Shown piece after piece: positions 1 to 10,060 of a DNA stretch of 64,000 nt. The notes under the pieces are model-generated. The model did not search any database and was not told the origin of the DNA. It worked only from the letters and a program-made list of their open reading frames with translations. The position numbers were made by a program, and so were the translations under genes. Source of the stretch: Mytilus galloprovincialis (Eukaryota; Mollusca; Bivalvia; Mytilida; Mytilidae). The stretch spans positions 94,707,795 through 94,771,794 of the forward strand of contig NC_134843.1 in assembly GCF_965363235.1 (NCBI RefSeq), written 5' to 3'. Within the stretch, counting starts at the first letter, position 1; each line of letters starts with the position of its first letter.

Positions 1-1535
1 GTCTTTTATCATGTTTATAGTTATGAAATAAATAATATTGTCCCATGTGTCCAGGCTCCACTAAGAAACTCTGATATCCGTTCCTAAATTTGCGGAGAAA
101 ATTGGGAGAGTTCCCTGTGACTTCTGTCTAAATCCACTACCTTTTGTTTGTTCATGTATTGCAAGATCTCTCCCAGCACAGATTCACATAAGGTAATTAA
201 TTCCCACAATCCTTCTTATCTACAGACCTACTAACTATCCCGATTTTGGTGGTATCATCCCGATTTTCAAGCCTCAACCTGTATACCGATATCAGGATCA
301 TTTTCTGGTAAAACAATTCAAAACCAAATTTTCATAAAACATACCTGAACAAATTTAACAATGAAATTATAGATACCCATTTTGAAGTTTTTCTGATCAA
401 TTTCTATAGAGCTATAATTTTACTTTGCAACATATTTATGCCAAGTTTACGACCCTACTCTAATCAAGGGTCACAACAGGTGTCATAATTTGATGTTACA
501 TGTAATCTGCTTATCTGATGGGTCATAATAATCCCCAAAAATGTAAAACAATTCAAACGAGATACCTAACTGCCTAATATACAGTACCATTCAAGAGGAC
601 CAACTCTCCCACACCCTACACCAAGGAAAATGTTAAAGTCACTCCGAAAAAACTCTGATATTCCTCCAAAAATGTTAGGAGGAATTTAGGAGTCTCCCAA
701 AATCGCGTAAATGTTTATTGTGATAGCAATCTCACTCCCTACACTGAAGAATTAATTGCCCTTATCCTACTTTGATCTCTACCGGCACAAGACTGATAGG
801 GTAATTGGATTACGTGAAAGGTAAAGGTTGATGTAATAAAGAATTATATTTCTGGTCTACTTTACCAGTTTAAGTGTCAAACAGGTGTATAATTTTAAAT
901 GTCTTTTAATACTAGTTAAGTTTAATTTGTGGTAATAAGTTAAAATATTTTCGTATTTCTTGCTTGCTAATCTAAAAATATCTTTACCAAAATGTACTTG
1001 CTTTTTTTAAAAAAAAGTTTATAAAATATAGTGGAATATGTGAAAAACCCAATATTCTACTTCAAAGTTAAAGTCTATATTTGAAAATTATGTGTCTAAA
1101 AGTTTTGTATATGCAAGTAAAAAGGAAAATGTATTCACCATTTGTTAGGCATAATAATACTTTTTTTTTTAGCCCCATAACAATTATGTAAGTCTACAGC
1201 ATTTTCTTTTTACGATTATCTAATTGCTGGAATGAATAAAAGATTTAAAAGCAAAATGGTGTTGTTAATTCTTTCAATTGCATTAAACACATGTCAAAGT
1301 TTTATAAAAAAATAACCAGATGCTCCGCAGGGTGCAGCTTTATACGACCGCAGAGTTCGAACCCTAAACATTGAGGCAAGTATGGACACAACATTCAAGC
1401 TTGATACAGTTCTGAATTTGGATTGTGATTAAATAGTTGACACAACACAGGTTTCTGACACATAATGAATGTGGTCTAAGAACTTAAACTTAAAAACTTT
1501 AAATTTTAAATTTGAAATTACCTATTATGGTCCAA
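1..1535. other. AT-rich stretch without recognised genes
   Basis: I see no exon with coding character on either strand. The first 760 bases contain recurring CTCCCA / CTCTGATAT fragments (for example near 70 and 650) that suggest old repeat debris, and there are A- and T-runs near 1000 and 1160. Nothing more specific can be supported. Confidence 0.4.
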
Positions 1536-2148
1536 TATCCAAAATCTAAATACATGGTTAGATTCAGCATATCAAAGAACCTCAAGAATTCAGTTTTTGA
1601 TGAAATCAAATAAAGTTCAATTTTGGACCCTTTAGACCTCAATGTGGACCATTCTGATAACCTGGTCCAAACATCAAAAATCTAAATACATGGTTAGATT
1701 AAGCATATATATCAAAGAACCCCATATATACAATTTTTGTTGAAATCAAACAAAGTTTAATTTTGTACCGCAATTTGGACCAACTTGAAAACTGGGCCTA
1801 TAATCAAAAATCTAAATACAGGTTTAAATTCAGCATATCAAAGAACCCTAAGGATTCAATTTTTGTTGATATCAAACAAAGTTTGATTTTGGACCACGAT
1901 TTGAACCAACTTGAAAACTGGGCCAATAATCAAAAATGTAAGTACATTTTTAGATTCAGCATATCAAAAAGAACCCCAAGAATTCAATTTTTGTTAAAAT
2001 CAAACTTAGTTTAATTTTAGACCCTTTGGACCTTAATGTAGACCAATTTCGAAATGGGACCAAAAATAAAGAATCTACATACACAGTTAGATTCAGCATA
2101 TCAAAAAACCCCAATTTTTCAATTTTTGATGAATTAATTCAAACAAAG
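1536..2148. repeat. Tandem array, about 132-bp unit, 5 degenerate copies
   Basis: The phrase 'GATTCAGCATATCAAAGAAC' recurs with its unit starting near 1561, 1697, 1827, 1953 and 2090, giving spacings of 136, 130, 126 and 137 bases. Each unit also carries an AATCTAAATACA part, a 'CAATTTTTGTTGAAATCAAA' part and a TTTTGGACC part. The short open frames here (for example 1763-2014) are produced by the repetition and are not genes. The unit type is one I recognise as common in mussel DNA. The array runs directly into the next one, which has a different unit but the same TTGGACCC junction. Confidence 0.85.
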
Positions 2149-2790
2149 TATATTTTGGACCCTTTGGGCCCCTTATTTCTAAACTGTTGGGACCAAAACT
2201 CCAAAAATCAATCCCAACCTTCCTTTTATGGTCATAAACCGTGTGTTTAAATTTCATAGATTTCTTTTTACTTTATACTAAAGTTATGGTGCGAAAACCA
2301 AAGAAAAATGCTTTTTTGGGCCCATTTTGGCTCCTAATTCCTAAACTGTTGGGACCAAAACTCCAAAAATCAATTCCAACCTTCCTTTTGTGTTTTGTGT
2401 TTAAATTTCATAGATTTCTATTTACTTATACTAAAGTTATTGTCGAAAACCACGAAAAAAAAGCTTTTTTTGGCCCCTTTTTGGCCCCTAATTTCTAAAC
2501 TGTTGGGACCAAAACTCCCAAAATCAATTCTTACCTTCCTTTTGTATTCATAAACTTTGTTTTAAAATTTCATAGATTTCTATTTAATTATCCTAAAGTT
2601 ATTGAGCAAAAACCAAGAAAAATGCTTATCTGGGCCCCTTTTTGGCCCTTAATTCCTAAACTGTTGAGACGAAAACTCTGAAAAAACAATCCCAACCTTT
2701 CTTTTGTGTTCATAAACCTTGCATTCAAATTTCATAGATTTCTATTTTCTTAAACTGAAGTAATAGTGTGAAAACCAATGTGTCGGACGA
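2149..2790. repeat. Tandem array, about 160-bp unit, 4 copies
   Basis: The phrase 'CTGTTGGGACCAAAACTCC' starts at 2184, 2346 and 2500, with a variant at 2661; spacings are 162, 154 and 161 bases. Each unit goes on to 'CCTTCCTTTTGTG', 'AAATTTCATAGATTTCTATT', and an AAAAATGC-TTTTGGGCCCC block. The array ends near 2790 in a CGGACGAACAGAGAGGATGACG phrase split over degenerate sequence, which is the usual edge of this repeat in molluscs as far as I recall. The open frame at 2241-2498 is an artefact of the repeat. Confidence 0.85.
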
Positions 2791-3326
2791 ACAGAGAGGA
2801 TGACGCCAAACCAATATATGACCAATTTTTGCGGTTGTATAAAAATAGTTAACATTTATTTTATCCACAGCACGAGTTTTTAAAAGGGCGGGAAATAATA
2901 TTGTGTACCAGTAATGGATGAAAATTGAACGATGGAGGAACTTTCACCATCACAAACTGTGTCTACGTCGTACAGTGTAGCGCGATCAAAACTTTTTTAT
3001 CCCTCCACATAAGGATTGGTGAACATGCTAATTCATTGCTTATTTAAATTATATTTAATTGAATTTTCATTATAAAAACTTTCAATAATTGCCGTTTTTA
3101 ACCATTCAAAGCTTAAGGCCAAGCCTTCATGAAGCATTTGTGGAAACGTAGTTGATCTACCTGTACAAGCTCAGGTACAAGTGATTAGTGATCTTAATCC
3201 GGATATCCCTCAGGCGTAAGAACTGTATTGAATTATAATATAAAAAAAGCCTGAGGGTTATGCAATTACATGCATTTGATTATAATTGCAAAAAATATAG
3301 CGTCGGGCTATAAAAACGATAACAAT

Positions 3327-3415
3327 TTTGAACATTGGCGGAAGACAATTTAACGATGGCGCGGGTCATTTGACAATGGTGCACAACATTTGAACGATGG
3401 CTGGGCGCCATCGTT
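3327..3415. repeat. Four-unit minisatellite ending in a hairpin
   Basis: Units beginning TTTGAAC/TTTAACG/TTTGACA/TTTGAAC start at 3327, 3349, 3369 and 3389 (22, 20 and 20 bases apart), each with a core like AACGATGGC followed by a variable GC-rich spacer. The last unit runs into its own inverse: AACGATGGC (3393-3401), a 5-base loop, then GCCATCGTT (3407-3415). Surrounding 2.8-3.3 kb contains no recognised gene; a related 'TTGAACGATGGAGG' occurs near 2925. Confidence 0.65.
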
Positions 3416-3637
3416 AAACAGGTCATGGAGATCCCTGGAGTGAGTCATAAAAGATTCCTAATGGTGGCAAAATCATCTTTGTCGAAAGAACACAATGTAA
3501 GACCTGACCGGACTGTAATAGAAACACAAAAAAACAAGTTTTTTCTTTGAACGTTTTATTTCAAATATAATGGCATGGGACAAAAACATATACGATAATA
3601 ATTATCTTATTTTAAATGATAATGTCACATTTTTATC

Positions 3638-3724
3638 TAGTCCAAATAATTATGACGCCTGGCAAGGCTATTTCAATTTTTTTTTCTGGGATGCCTTCCT
3701 AGGACGTCATAATTATTTGGACTA
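3638..3724. repeat. Short fold-back element
   Basis: Arms of about 31 bases (3638-3668 and 3693-3724) are inverse copies. The outer 20 bases, TAGTCCAAATAATTATGACG, match perfectly, followed by a few mismatches in the CCTGGCAAGGC / GCCTTCCTAGG part. The loop is about 24 bases and T-rich. The compact form suggests a miniature inverted-repeat element or a remnant of one; no clear target duplication was found. Confidence 0.75.
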
Positions 3725-3923
3725 ATCTTTATCTGTCAACAGGTCAAAGAAAGGAAAACATTTGTTCAAATTTTAATACCATGATTTTAAAGCACACCTG
3801 TGCAATCAAGATCGATTAAATGTACATAGGTAAATTATCTGGCTAATCCGATTATGTTGTCATGCCTTGTTAATTTTTAGTACATCCCATGGGCAATAAA
3901 CCAATTAACAGGCTGGGAACAAA

Positions 3924-4003
3924 CCCTCTATATGGTGATTATACCTGTATAGAGGGATAATCCTTCTATAGAGGGGTAAAATTATCCCTCTATAGAGGGG
4001 TAT
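3924..4003. repeat. Cluster of CTATAGAGGGG motifs
   Basis: The motif (C)TATAGAGGG(G) or its complement occurs four to five times in 80 bases, including a perfect 14-base palindrome CCCTCTATAGAGGG at 3986-3999. Spacers are AT-rich (GGTAAAATTAT). This looks like a local amplification of a palindromic decamer; function unknown. Confidence 0.6.
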
Positions 4004-4244
4004 TTTTGTTTAGACTGGATTGAAATCAAAATAGGGCGGAATGGCATTCTCTACTTATTATGGCAGTAATCTGGAACAGTTGATGCACCAATTGATGTAC
4101 TTAATTTAATATGCACATGCCCAGTTTGATGCTTATCTGACTAGATATAAAATCTATTGTTCGCCATGATTGAGAGCTGTGATGATCAGGTAAATTCTAC
4201 TCACTTATGCCTCACTGAACAGAATTTCTATTGTTAGATTTAAC

Positions 4245-4307
4245 ATGAAATTTAAAGGTCAACTATTCCTTTTGTTCATTGTTGTTGTTGATCAGGTGTT
4301 CAGAGAG
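4245..4307 (+). CDS. Candidate first exon encoding a signal peptide (orphan)
   Basis: A 21-codon frame starts at ATG 4245 and runs MKFKGQLFLLFIVVVDQVFR plus Glu to a GAG|GTAACG donor at 4307/4308. It has the pattern of a secretory signal: a lysine-containing n-region, a hydrophobic core (LFLLFIVVV) and a polar c-region. A TATAAAA box lies at 4146-4152, about 95 bases upstream, and CAG|GTAAAT at 4189 could be another donor. It resembles in layout the first exon of the laminin G gene at 40013 (also MKF..., also ending in phase 0), but the similarity is too short to mean homology. No matching downstream exon was found. It may be chance. Confidence 0.2.
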
Positions 4308-4309
4308 GT

Positions 4310-5221
4310 AACGTTTACAATAGATTGCAAGTTTTGTCACTTTAGCAGAAAACTGGTTATCCCAATGTTTAGTAAAGTGCATATATTGATGCATATAACA
4401 TGTATAATGCTAGTGATTATAGCCAATATAACTAGAAAATGCCATAGAACATGTAGGTTTGTAAAAACCCTTTTTATAATATTTTTTTCTTGAGAAACAT
4501 GATGTCGAACATAATTTATGTCAAAGCTCTCAATTTCAAAAATGATCAACTCAAATGGTGCTAAATACTGACATTAGCAATTGATGTCAGCATTCATCAA
4601 CAGTTTGCAATTAAATACATTTCTTTTTAATTATGAGAGGAAATGACAATGAGTAACACTTATCCTATACACTGGGAAATAAAAATTGTTACTTGCTTTC
4701 CATTTCCATTTCTTCCGTTGCTTAAGCGTTAAACCCCGAGAAAAACACGAAATGAGTATTCCGAACAAAATGTCGTATTTACCGCAAAATTCTTTATAGA
4801 TAAATAAAATAATAAATTTGAAATATTTTGAACAGATTTTTATTCATTCTTTGCTGCCTAATATCATAGTTGATTTTTAGAATGGTAATTTCTAAATCTT
4901 CGCATGAAATGTTCATGTCGTAATGTGTCGTCTGTCAACTTCCGGTTTAGAAATGAGCACGTTGGATTTGACCGTCAAAATTATACACAACAATTGATTT
5001 GACTCCTTGTGTCATGTTAACAAAAACCTTGACTGGAAATTGTATTTCCATTTTTAAACGGAGAAATCATGAGCAAATAGAATTTTGCCACAGATTTTTG
5101 ATATCACTAGGGAAGCCGCAATCGTCAAGCCCTGCAAGACTTCGTCATATTTCATCATTTTCCTCGCAATGTTTTTGCAGACCCAAGAAAAAATGTAATT
5201 TCTAATACATATAATTTGAGG
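4310..5221. other. Unassigned AT-rich sequence
   Basis: No exon with coding character is visible. Short open frames of 60-80 codons on both strands around 4337-4549 and 4999-5205 have no recognisable motif, no good splice context and AT-driven composition. Confidence 0.35.
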
Positions 5222-5292
5222 CAGGTGCTTCAACCTCTGAAATATAAAAATAGTTGCTTCTTCCTCTCAAATATAAAAATAGTTGCTTCCCC
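5222..5292. repeat. Short tandem duplication
   Basis: Two adjoining copies of a roughly 35-base unit with the core 'AAATATAAAAATAGTTGCTTC' in near-identical form (one at about 5240, the next at about 5270). A simple local duplication. Confidence 0.6.
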
Positions 5293-5377
5293 TTTCCTAG
5301 ATTATAATTTTTTGTATAATATATATGATAAATAGCATCCCTATGAGCTATTAGTCAGTAATATGAGGCAGGCAGAA

Positions 5378-5860
5378 CCTGTGAATGGGGACGAAGTCTG
5401 TATGATTTTTTTTATAAATCAAACATGTTAAAAAGAGAAACAGAAATACCGTAACGTTTCCGATTTTGGTTCTGTTGTTAAGCATTTTAGTTGTGATGTT
5501 ATATAAGTTATGTATGAAGTCATATTCAATGTAAACAAAGAAACACTGTCATCAGGTAACGTTTTTTTTATAACAAACAATTTTTAAAAATGAATAAGTA
5601 TTGAGTTCCTTTCTCATGTTTCTTAGACTGATAAATATACATTTTATTCAAAGTCTCATGCAAACAAGACCGGAAACGGAAGTAGATTTCTGCGCAGATT
5701 TGGAAATTCAAAAACGTGACAAAAAAAAAATTTGAACAATTTTGAGTTCATTAGTACATGTACAAGATGATGTAGTACAATGAAAATTTCGGGAAAAATT
5801 TCCCGATTTTTTTTTTATTGAATTTTCTACTGTTATTGGGGACTTCGTCCCTATATTACT
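5378..5860. mobile_element. Possible miniature element with GGGACGAAGTC ends
   Basis: GGGACGAAGTC near 5382 is inverted as GACTTCGTCCC near 5845, and the interval is very AT-rich with no open frame. The inner flanks do not match further, and target duplications were not identified, so this could be two unrelated pieces of the same repeat. Sequence on to about 6340 is unassigned. Confidence 0.35.
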
Positions 5861-6345
5861 ACATACACCTTATCACTATTTCAGTATTTGTCCGCCATTA
5901 CTGGACATCACACAGGTTCCCGTTAAATTTTGACTTCATACTACAAAATATCTAATGCCACAATGGAAAAGTGATTGTTGTATGACGTCTATAGTTCAAG
6001 CGTGACAAACTCTCAGGTCAGCCGGGAATAGCAATAAGGTGTATTAGGTGCACTAGATTTAAATTGCTCTCACGTACAATGGGTGTGTAGTCAGACAAGC
6101 TGGGACCATCGGCAGTTAAAGCTTGCCGCAAATCATAACCAAAATATGGATAATTGTCTGTCCAAAATTAAGTGTCACTTGTTGCTTCTGGCTTGGACTG
6201 ATGGTCTTGGATTCATATACATTTGTACATGTACATCAGGCGTAAATTTGTTAATTTTTAATTTTTCTCTTCATTTGTATAAGTTTCGTCTATCTGCCAG
6301 TGCCTCCCTTTATTTTCTCATATTTGAACAGTTTTTACAATGATG

Positions 6346-6609
6346 GTTGTCCCAAGTCAAGAGCCTCTGGCCTCTGTTAGTCTTGTATTATTTTTAATTT
6401 TAGTTTCTTGTGTACAATTTGGAGTTTAGTATGGCATTCATTATCACTTAACCTGTACATATATTTGTTTAGGGGCCAGCTGAAGGACGCCTCCGGGTTC
6501 AGGAATTTCTCACTGCATTGAAGACCTGTTGGTGACCTTCTGCTGTTGTCTATTCAATGGTCATGTTGTTGTCTCTTTGACACATTCCCCATTTCCATTG
6601 TCAATTTTA
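6346..6609 (+). repeat. Interspersed repeat family C, copy 1
   Basis: About 264 bases closely match 26771-27026 in the same orientation. Shared landmarks in order are AAGTCAGGAGCCTCTG, GTTAGTCTTGTAT, TTTAGTTTCTTGTGTA, 'GTTTAGGGGCCAG', GGACGCCTCCGGGT, 'GCATTGAAGAC', CTGTTGTCT, and 'TTGTCTCTTTGACACATTC'. A third, partial inverse copy lies near 32062. No protein is evident; family type is unknown to me. Confidence 0.8.
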
Positions 6610-7295
6610 TGTATTCATATTGACCAAGGGTCAGCTTATTTGCTTCCTACATATAAACATACAAGTGATTCTTCCGGCTGGATTCAAAATCTCCCTCTTT
6701 TCAGACCCTCTTCTGTTCCTCCCAAGGGTCAATTGCAAAAATCAGCTGGCATAATGCATTGCAATTAAATTTTTCTTGTTGGTCACATGACAATCTTTCA
6801 AAGTGAAAGTTAAAATGCAGTTACTGATAGGTCCATGTGAAAAGATAAATAACTGCCCTTCTTAAGCTGTTCTCTCAATTTTTAAAGGAAACTCCATACT
6901 AAAGTTTTTGATAAAAGAGATGAGTTTTCTTTTCCTATTATAATGATTGTTAAATTTCTGTTTGGACACAGTCTGATATGCGGTTTAAATAGAACAAAAG
7001 AATTCGACCTCTTGTGTTTAGAAGGTAGAAAAGTGAAATAAACTTTGTATACAGTTGTCAAGATGTCACAAAAGTTACTTTCCGTAAAGTCATTATAAAT
7101 ATTTGCATTCACGTTGTTTAATTTTCATATTGTGCAATTGTTAACAATGCAACTTGAAAACAATCGTTTTTAAAACGACCATAAGTCAAGCTGTTACGTC
7201 ATTTAGGGTGTCTCCTTAAAAACTGCTACTTGTTTTTGCCCAACATAGAACAAATCTTGGGAAAATTAAAAACCAATTGTTCAGAGAACAATTGA
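6610..7295. other. Unassigned sequence
   Basis: AT-rich with no recognised exon, repeat or RNA. The minus-strand frame at 6882-7112 lacks motifs and splice context. Confidence 0.3.
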
Positions 7296-8217
7296 AGGTC
7301 TTTCCACCAGTTAATATCTATTTTGATATTGAAATATGAAAAATCAGTTTAAAATGTTAGTTCATATGGCTTTATGATGTATTAATATCAATTTAAAGCA
7401 AAGGTCAAAATCTAGAACGTCCTATTACCTATGACCTTGACCTCAATTTCAAGGTCACAAACCAAGGATCTTAAATCAAAAGACCCTAGGCATGCTAGGT
7501 CTTTAATATGTTTGGTTAAAGAGTAATATCACTTTACGGGTAAACCTAAATATAAGATGGGCAAAAACTCCCATTTATTGTCTGCGCACCCTTTCACCCA
7601 AAATATACAAGTAAGAACATGTCGCAACTAACAATTTATGAAAAATTATTTGTCGATATGGCATATGGTATTTGAAAATCAGTGAAAATAAGCAAAAATC
7701 AAAAATTTAGAACATGACCTTGACCTTTGACCTTGACCTCATTTTCATTTTTTTGGACCAAGGACATCAAATCTGAAGACCCTAGGTCTCTATAACTTAT
7801 GGTTTACCAGTTAGAAATGCATAATACTTATATCATTTACATAAGGGGAAATAACTCTCATATGGAGTCTCTGGAAAGCTTTGGTCCAAATGAATTGCCT
7901 AATCCTGAAGATGTAACGAGCAATTTGGTAAAATAAATTTATTGTAATCTTTTACGGTTGCGAAGGAGTAGTGGCCACAAGAAAAACAGTGTTTGGGGAG
8001 ATAACTCTTACAATGTAAAGTATTTTGTTATGCGGTTGAAAAATTTTAAAGCGTATAAGCTATACAATATCATATTCCAAATATCTAAGTGACATCTTTT
8101 GAAACATCAACAATACGCAAGAAAAAATTTAGGCGGAAGAATAAAAAAAAAATAATAATAATAATAATAATCGGAACAAAAGCAATAGGTCTTTCCACGG
8201 AAAGGTGGAAAGACCTA
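7296..8217. mobile_element. Non-coding repeat bounded by AGGTCTTTCCAC, rich in AGGTCA
   Basis: The ends are inverted: AGGTCTTTCCAC at 7296-7307 and GTGGAAAGACCT at 8205-8216. The right end is also a tight hairpin, TAGGTCTTTCCAC (8186-8198), 6-base loop, GTGGAAAGACCTA (8205-8217). Inside are two diverged copies of a block about 290 bases apart, each with a 'TGACCTTGACCTCA' run (near 7432 and 7727) and a 'GAAGACCCTAGG' part (near 7482 and 7779). A perfect TGACCTTTGACCT (DR1) lies at 7721-7733. Just before the right end is an (AAT)n tract at about 8148-8172. No coding capacity; probably a non-autonomous element or its dimer. Confidence 0.55.
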
Positions 8218-8966
8218 ATTACAAAAATTGAGAAATGAATTGTCAATTGTTTAAGACCATTCCCAAAGTGGTACACCTAAAATTGACATTTGGCATGTGT
8301 TTGGAGGCAATTTCAAAGTTGGATGTAATATGACAGGGTTTTGTGAATTAATTTACACATCGAACACACCCGTCCTATACATGTAACATCACATGACATT
8401 TAAGTGTTTAAAACTATTTTTTTTTAGATAATATTTGCATTTCTGTTTGACATGTTTTTTTCTTAAACAATTACATTTACACCGACAATGACCGATAGTC
8501 ATGATTTCTGTATTATTCAAAAATGTTTTGTTACACATTTTGTTACATCTTAGTTACACAGCAACCCTGATTGGTTGATCATTGTGAAGTTGCATATATT
8601 TATATCGTTATATACCTTTTGTTTGTGTTAACCAATTGTTGTTCGGAATTATTTTTTTATACATCATTTATTGATCTTGCAATTTCGTGTAATTTAGTTT
8701 GCGTCTTAATTCTTGAGTGTCATATGATGGCTATGTTTGTGTTCAATCATACAGTATAATAAGTCGGTAGTTGCCTGCGAATGGATTTTTTTTATTTCTT
8801 GTGACTCTTTGCGTCTTATTTGTTGATTGCAGTTGGTTTTTTGTTTTGTGTCATGTGGAGATATGGTGTGATTTTGTTTTTGTTTTGATGTGTTTGCATC
8901 TTAAATTGGGATTGCACTGAGTTATTTCATGATTTCTTTTGTGCTATATTTTCGATACATTTTTAT
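8218..8966. other. Unassigned sequence
   Basis: T-rich, with no recognisable exon or repeat boundary. Several GTTTTTGTTTT stretches around 8830-8890 resemble the tails of other dispersed repeats here, but I cannot place them. Confidence 0.3.
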
Positions 8967-9230
8967 TGACCCACCTACGATAGTAGAGAGGCATTATGTT
9001 TTCTGGTCTGTGCGTCCGTTCGTTCTGCTTCAGGTTAAAGTTTTTGGTCAAGGTAGTTTTTGATGAAGTTGAAGTCCAATCAACTTGAAACCTGGTACAC
9101 ATGTTCCCTATGATATGATCTTTCTAATTTTAACGCCAAATTAAAGTATTGACCTCAATTTCACTGTCCACTGAACATGTCAAATGATAGTGCGAGTGGG
9201 GCATCCGTGTACTATGGACACATTCTTGTT
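8967..9230 (+). repeat. Interspersed repeat family G, copy 1
   Basis: Begins ATTGACCCACCTACGATAG and ends GGACACATTCTTGTT. From about 9029 it matches 52239-52444 in the same direction: GCTTCAGGT, 'AAAGTTTTTGGTC', AAGTCCAATCAACTTGAAAC, 'CCCTATGATAT', 'GGTCCACTGAACAT' (variant) and GGGGCATCCGTGTACT. This copy is longer at its 5' side. No open frame. Confidence 0.8.
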
Positions 9231-10055
9231 AGTCTATCTTATCATGCTTATAGCATCTTACAATAGGCTCACTCTATTTTTCTTATACATGCTCACTATA
9301 ACAAGTCAAGAACTATAGTAGTACACCGGTGTCTCCAATTTAAAAAAAAAAGAAGGGTTCAGATGATAAAGTTCTTTGAACATGTTGAACAAGGAGAAAG
9401 GGGAAACCAATGTCACTGCTATATATCATCTCAGAAATTATATAAATTATTACCGTCAGTATTACAAGACTATAAAGGATACATTCACATCACTTCTGTT
9501 ATGGATAGGTTTGACAAATTCTGTATTTATAAAAAACCCAAGTTCCTATTGTGGCATAACTTTATTCATATAGATTATTTCTTCTACATATCTTTATATT
9601 GCTTTCTTTTGTTCAAATTGGAATCTCAGATAAGCATCTGGTACTTTCAAACCTCTCCATTCTGTTCCATGCCTCTGGTAGACATGTGTACTAAAGAATA
9701 ATTCCTGACTGTCAGATGTATAGCAGAACTTTCACATAACTTCTTGATAAAACTGCTGTCTATCTCCCTTTTCGACACTGCAAACATAAAAATCGAACAG
9801 GCAATTAAAGAGGGGGTTGCAACCACGTGTTCCCCTTACACATAGATCGGAACTAAGAGCTCTTTCCCGGATCTGCCACTGGATTTATACATCAGATGCA
9901 TTACAAAATATAAACATTTTATTAAATATACTAGAATATGAAATAAAGAAAAATATAAATCGAAAATGTTGAATTATAATTTATGTCTACGAAACCCAAA
10001 GTTCCTACTTAATTGGCCATGTTTTCATATCATATTAAATGTTTTCATTGGTCTT
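9231..10055. other. Unassigned sequence
   Basis: A 112-codon frame (9363-9701) has no recognisable domain, no strong splice signals at its edges, and a composition like the surrounding AT-rich DNA, so I do not call it. No repeat recognised. Confidence 0.3.
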
Positions 10056-10060
10056 CACAT

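Noticed and set aside
1763..2498. Three open frames of 74-85 codons with similar proteins
   Set aside because: They are successive copies of tandem repeats; similarity comes from DNA-level repetition.
9363..9701. 112-codon plus-strand open frame
   Set aside because: No recognisable domain; overlapping frame of 65 codons equally open; composition like the flanks.
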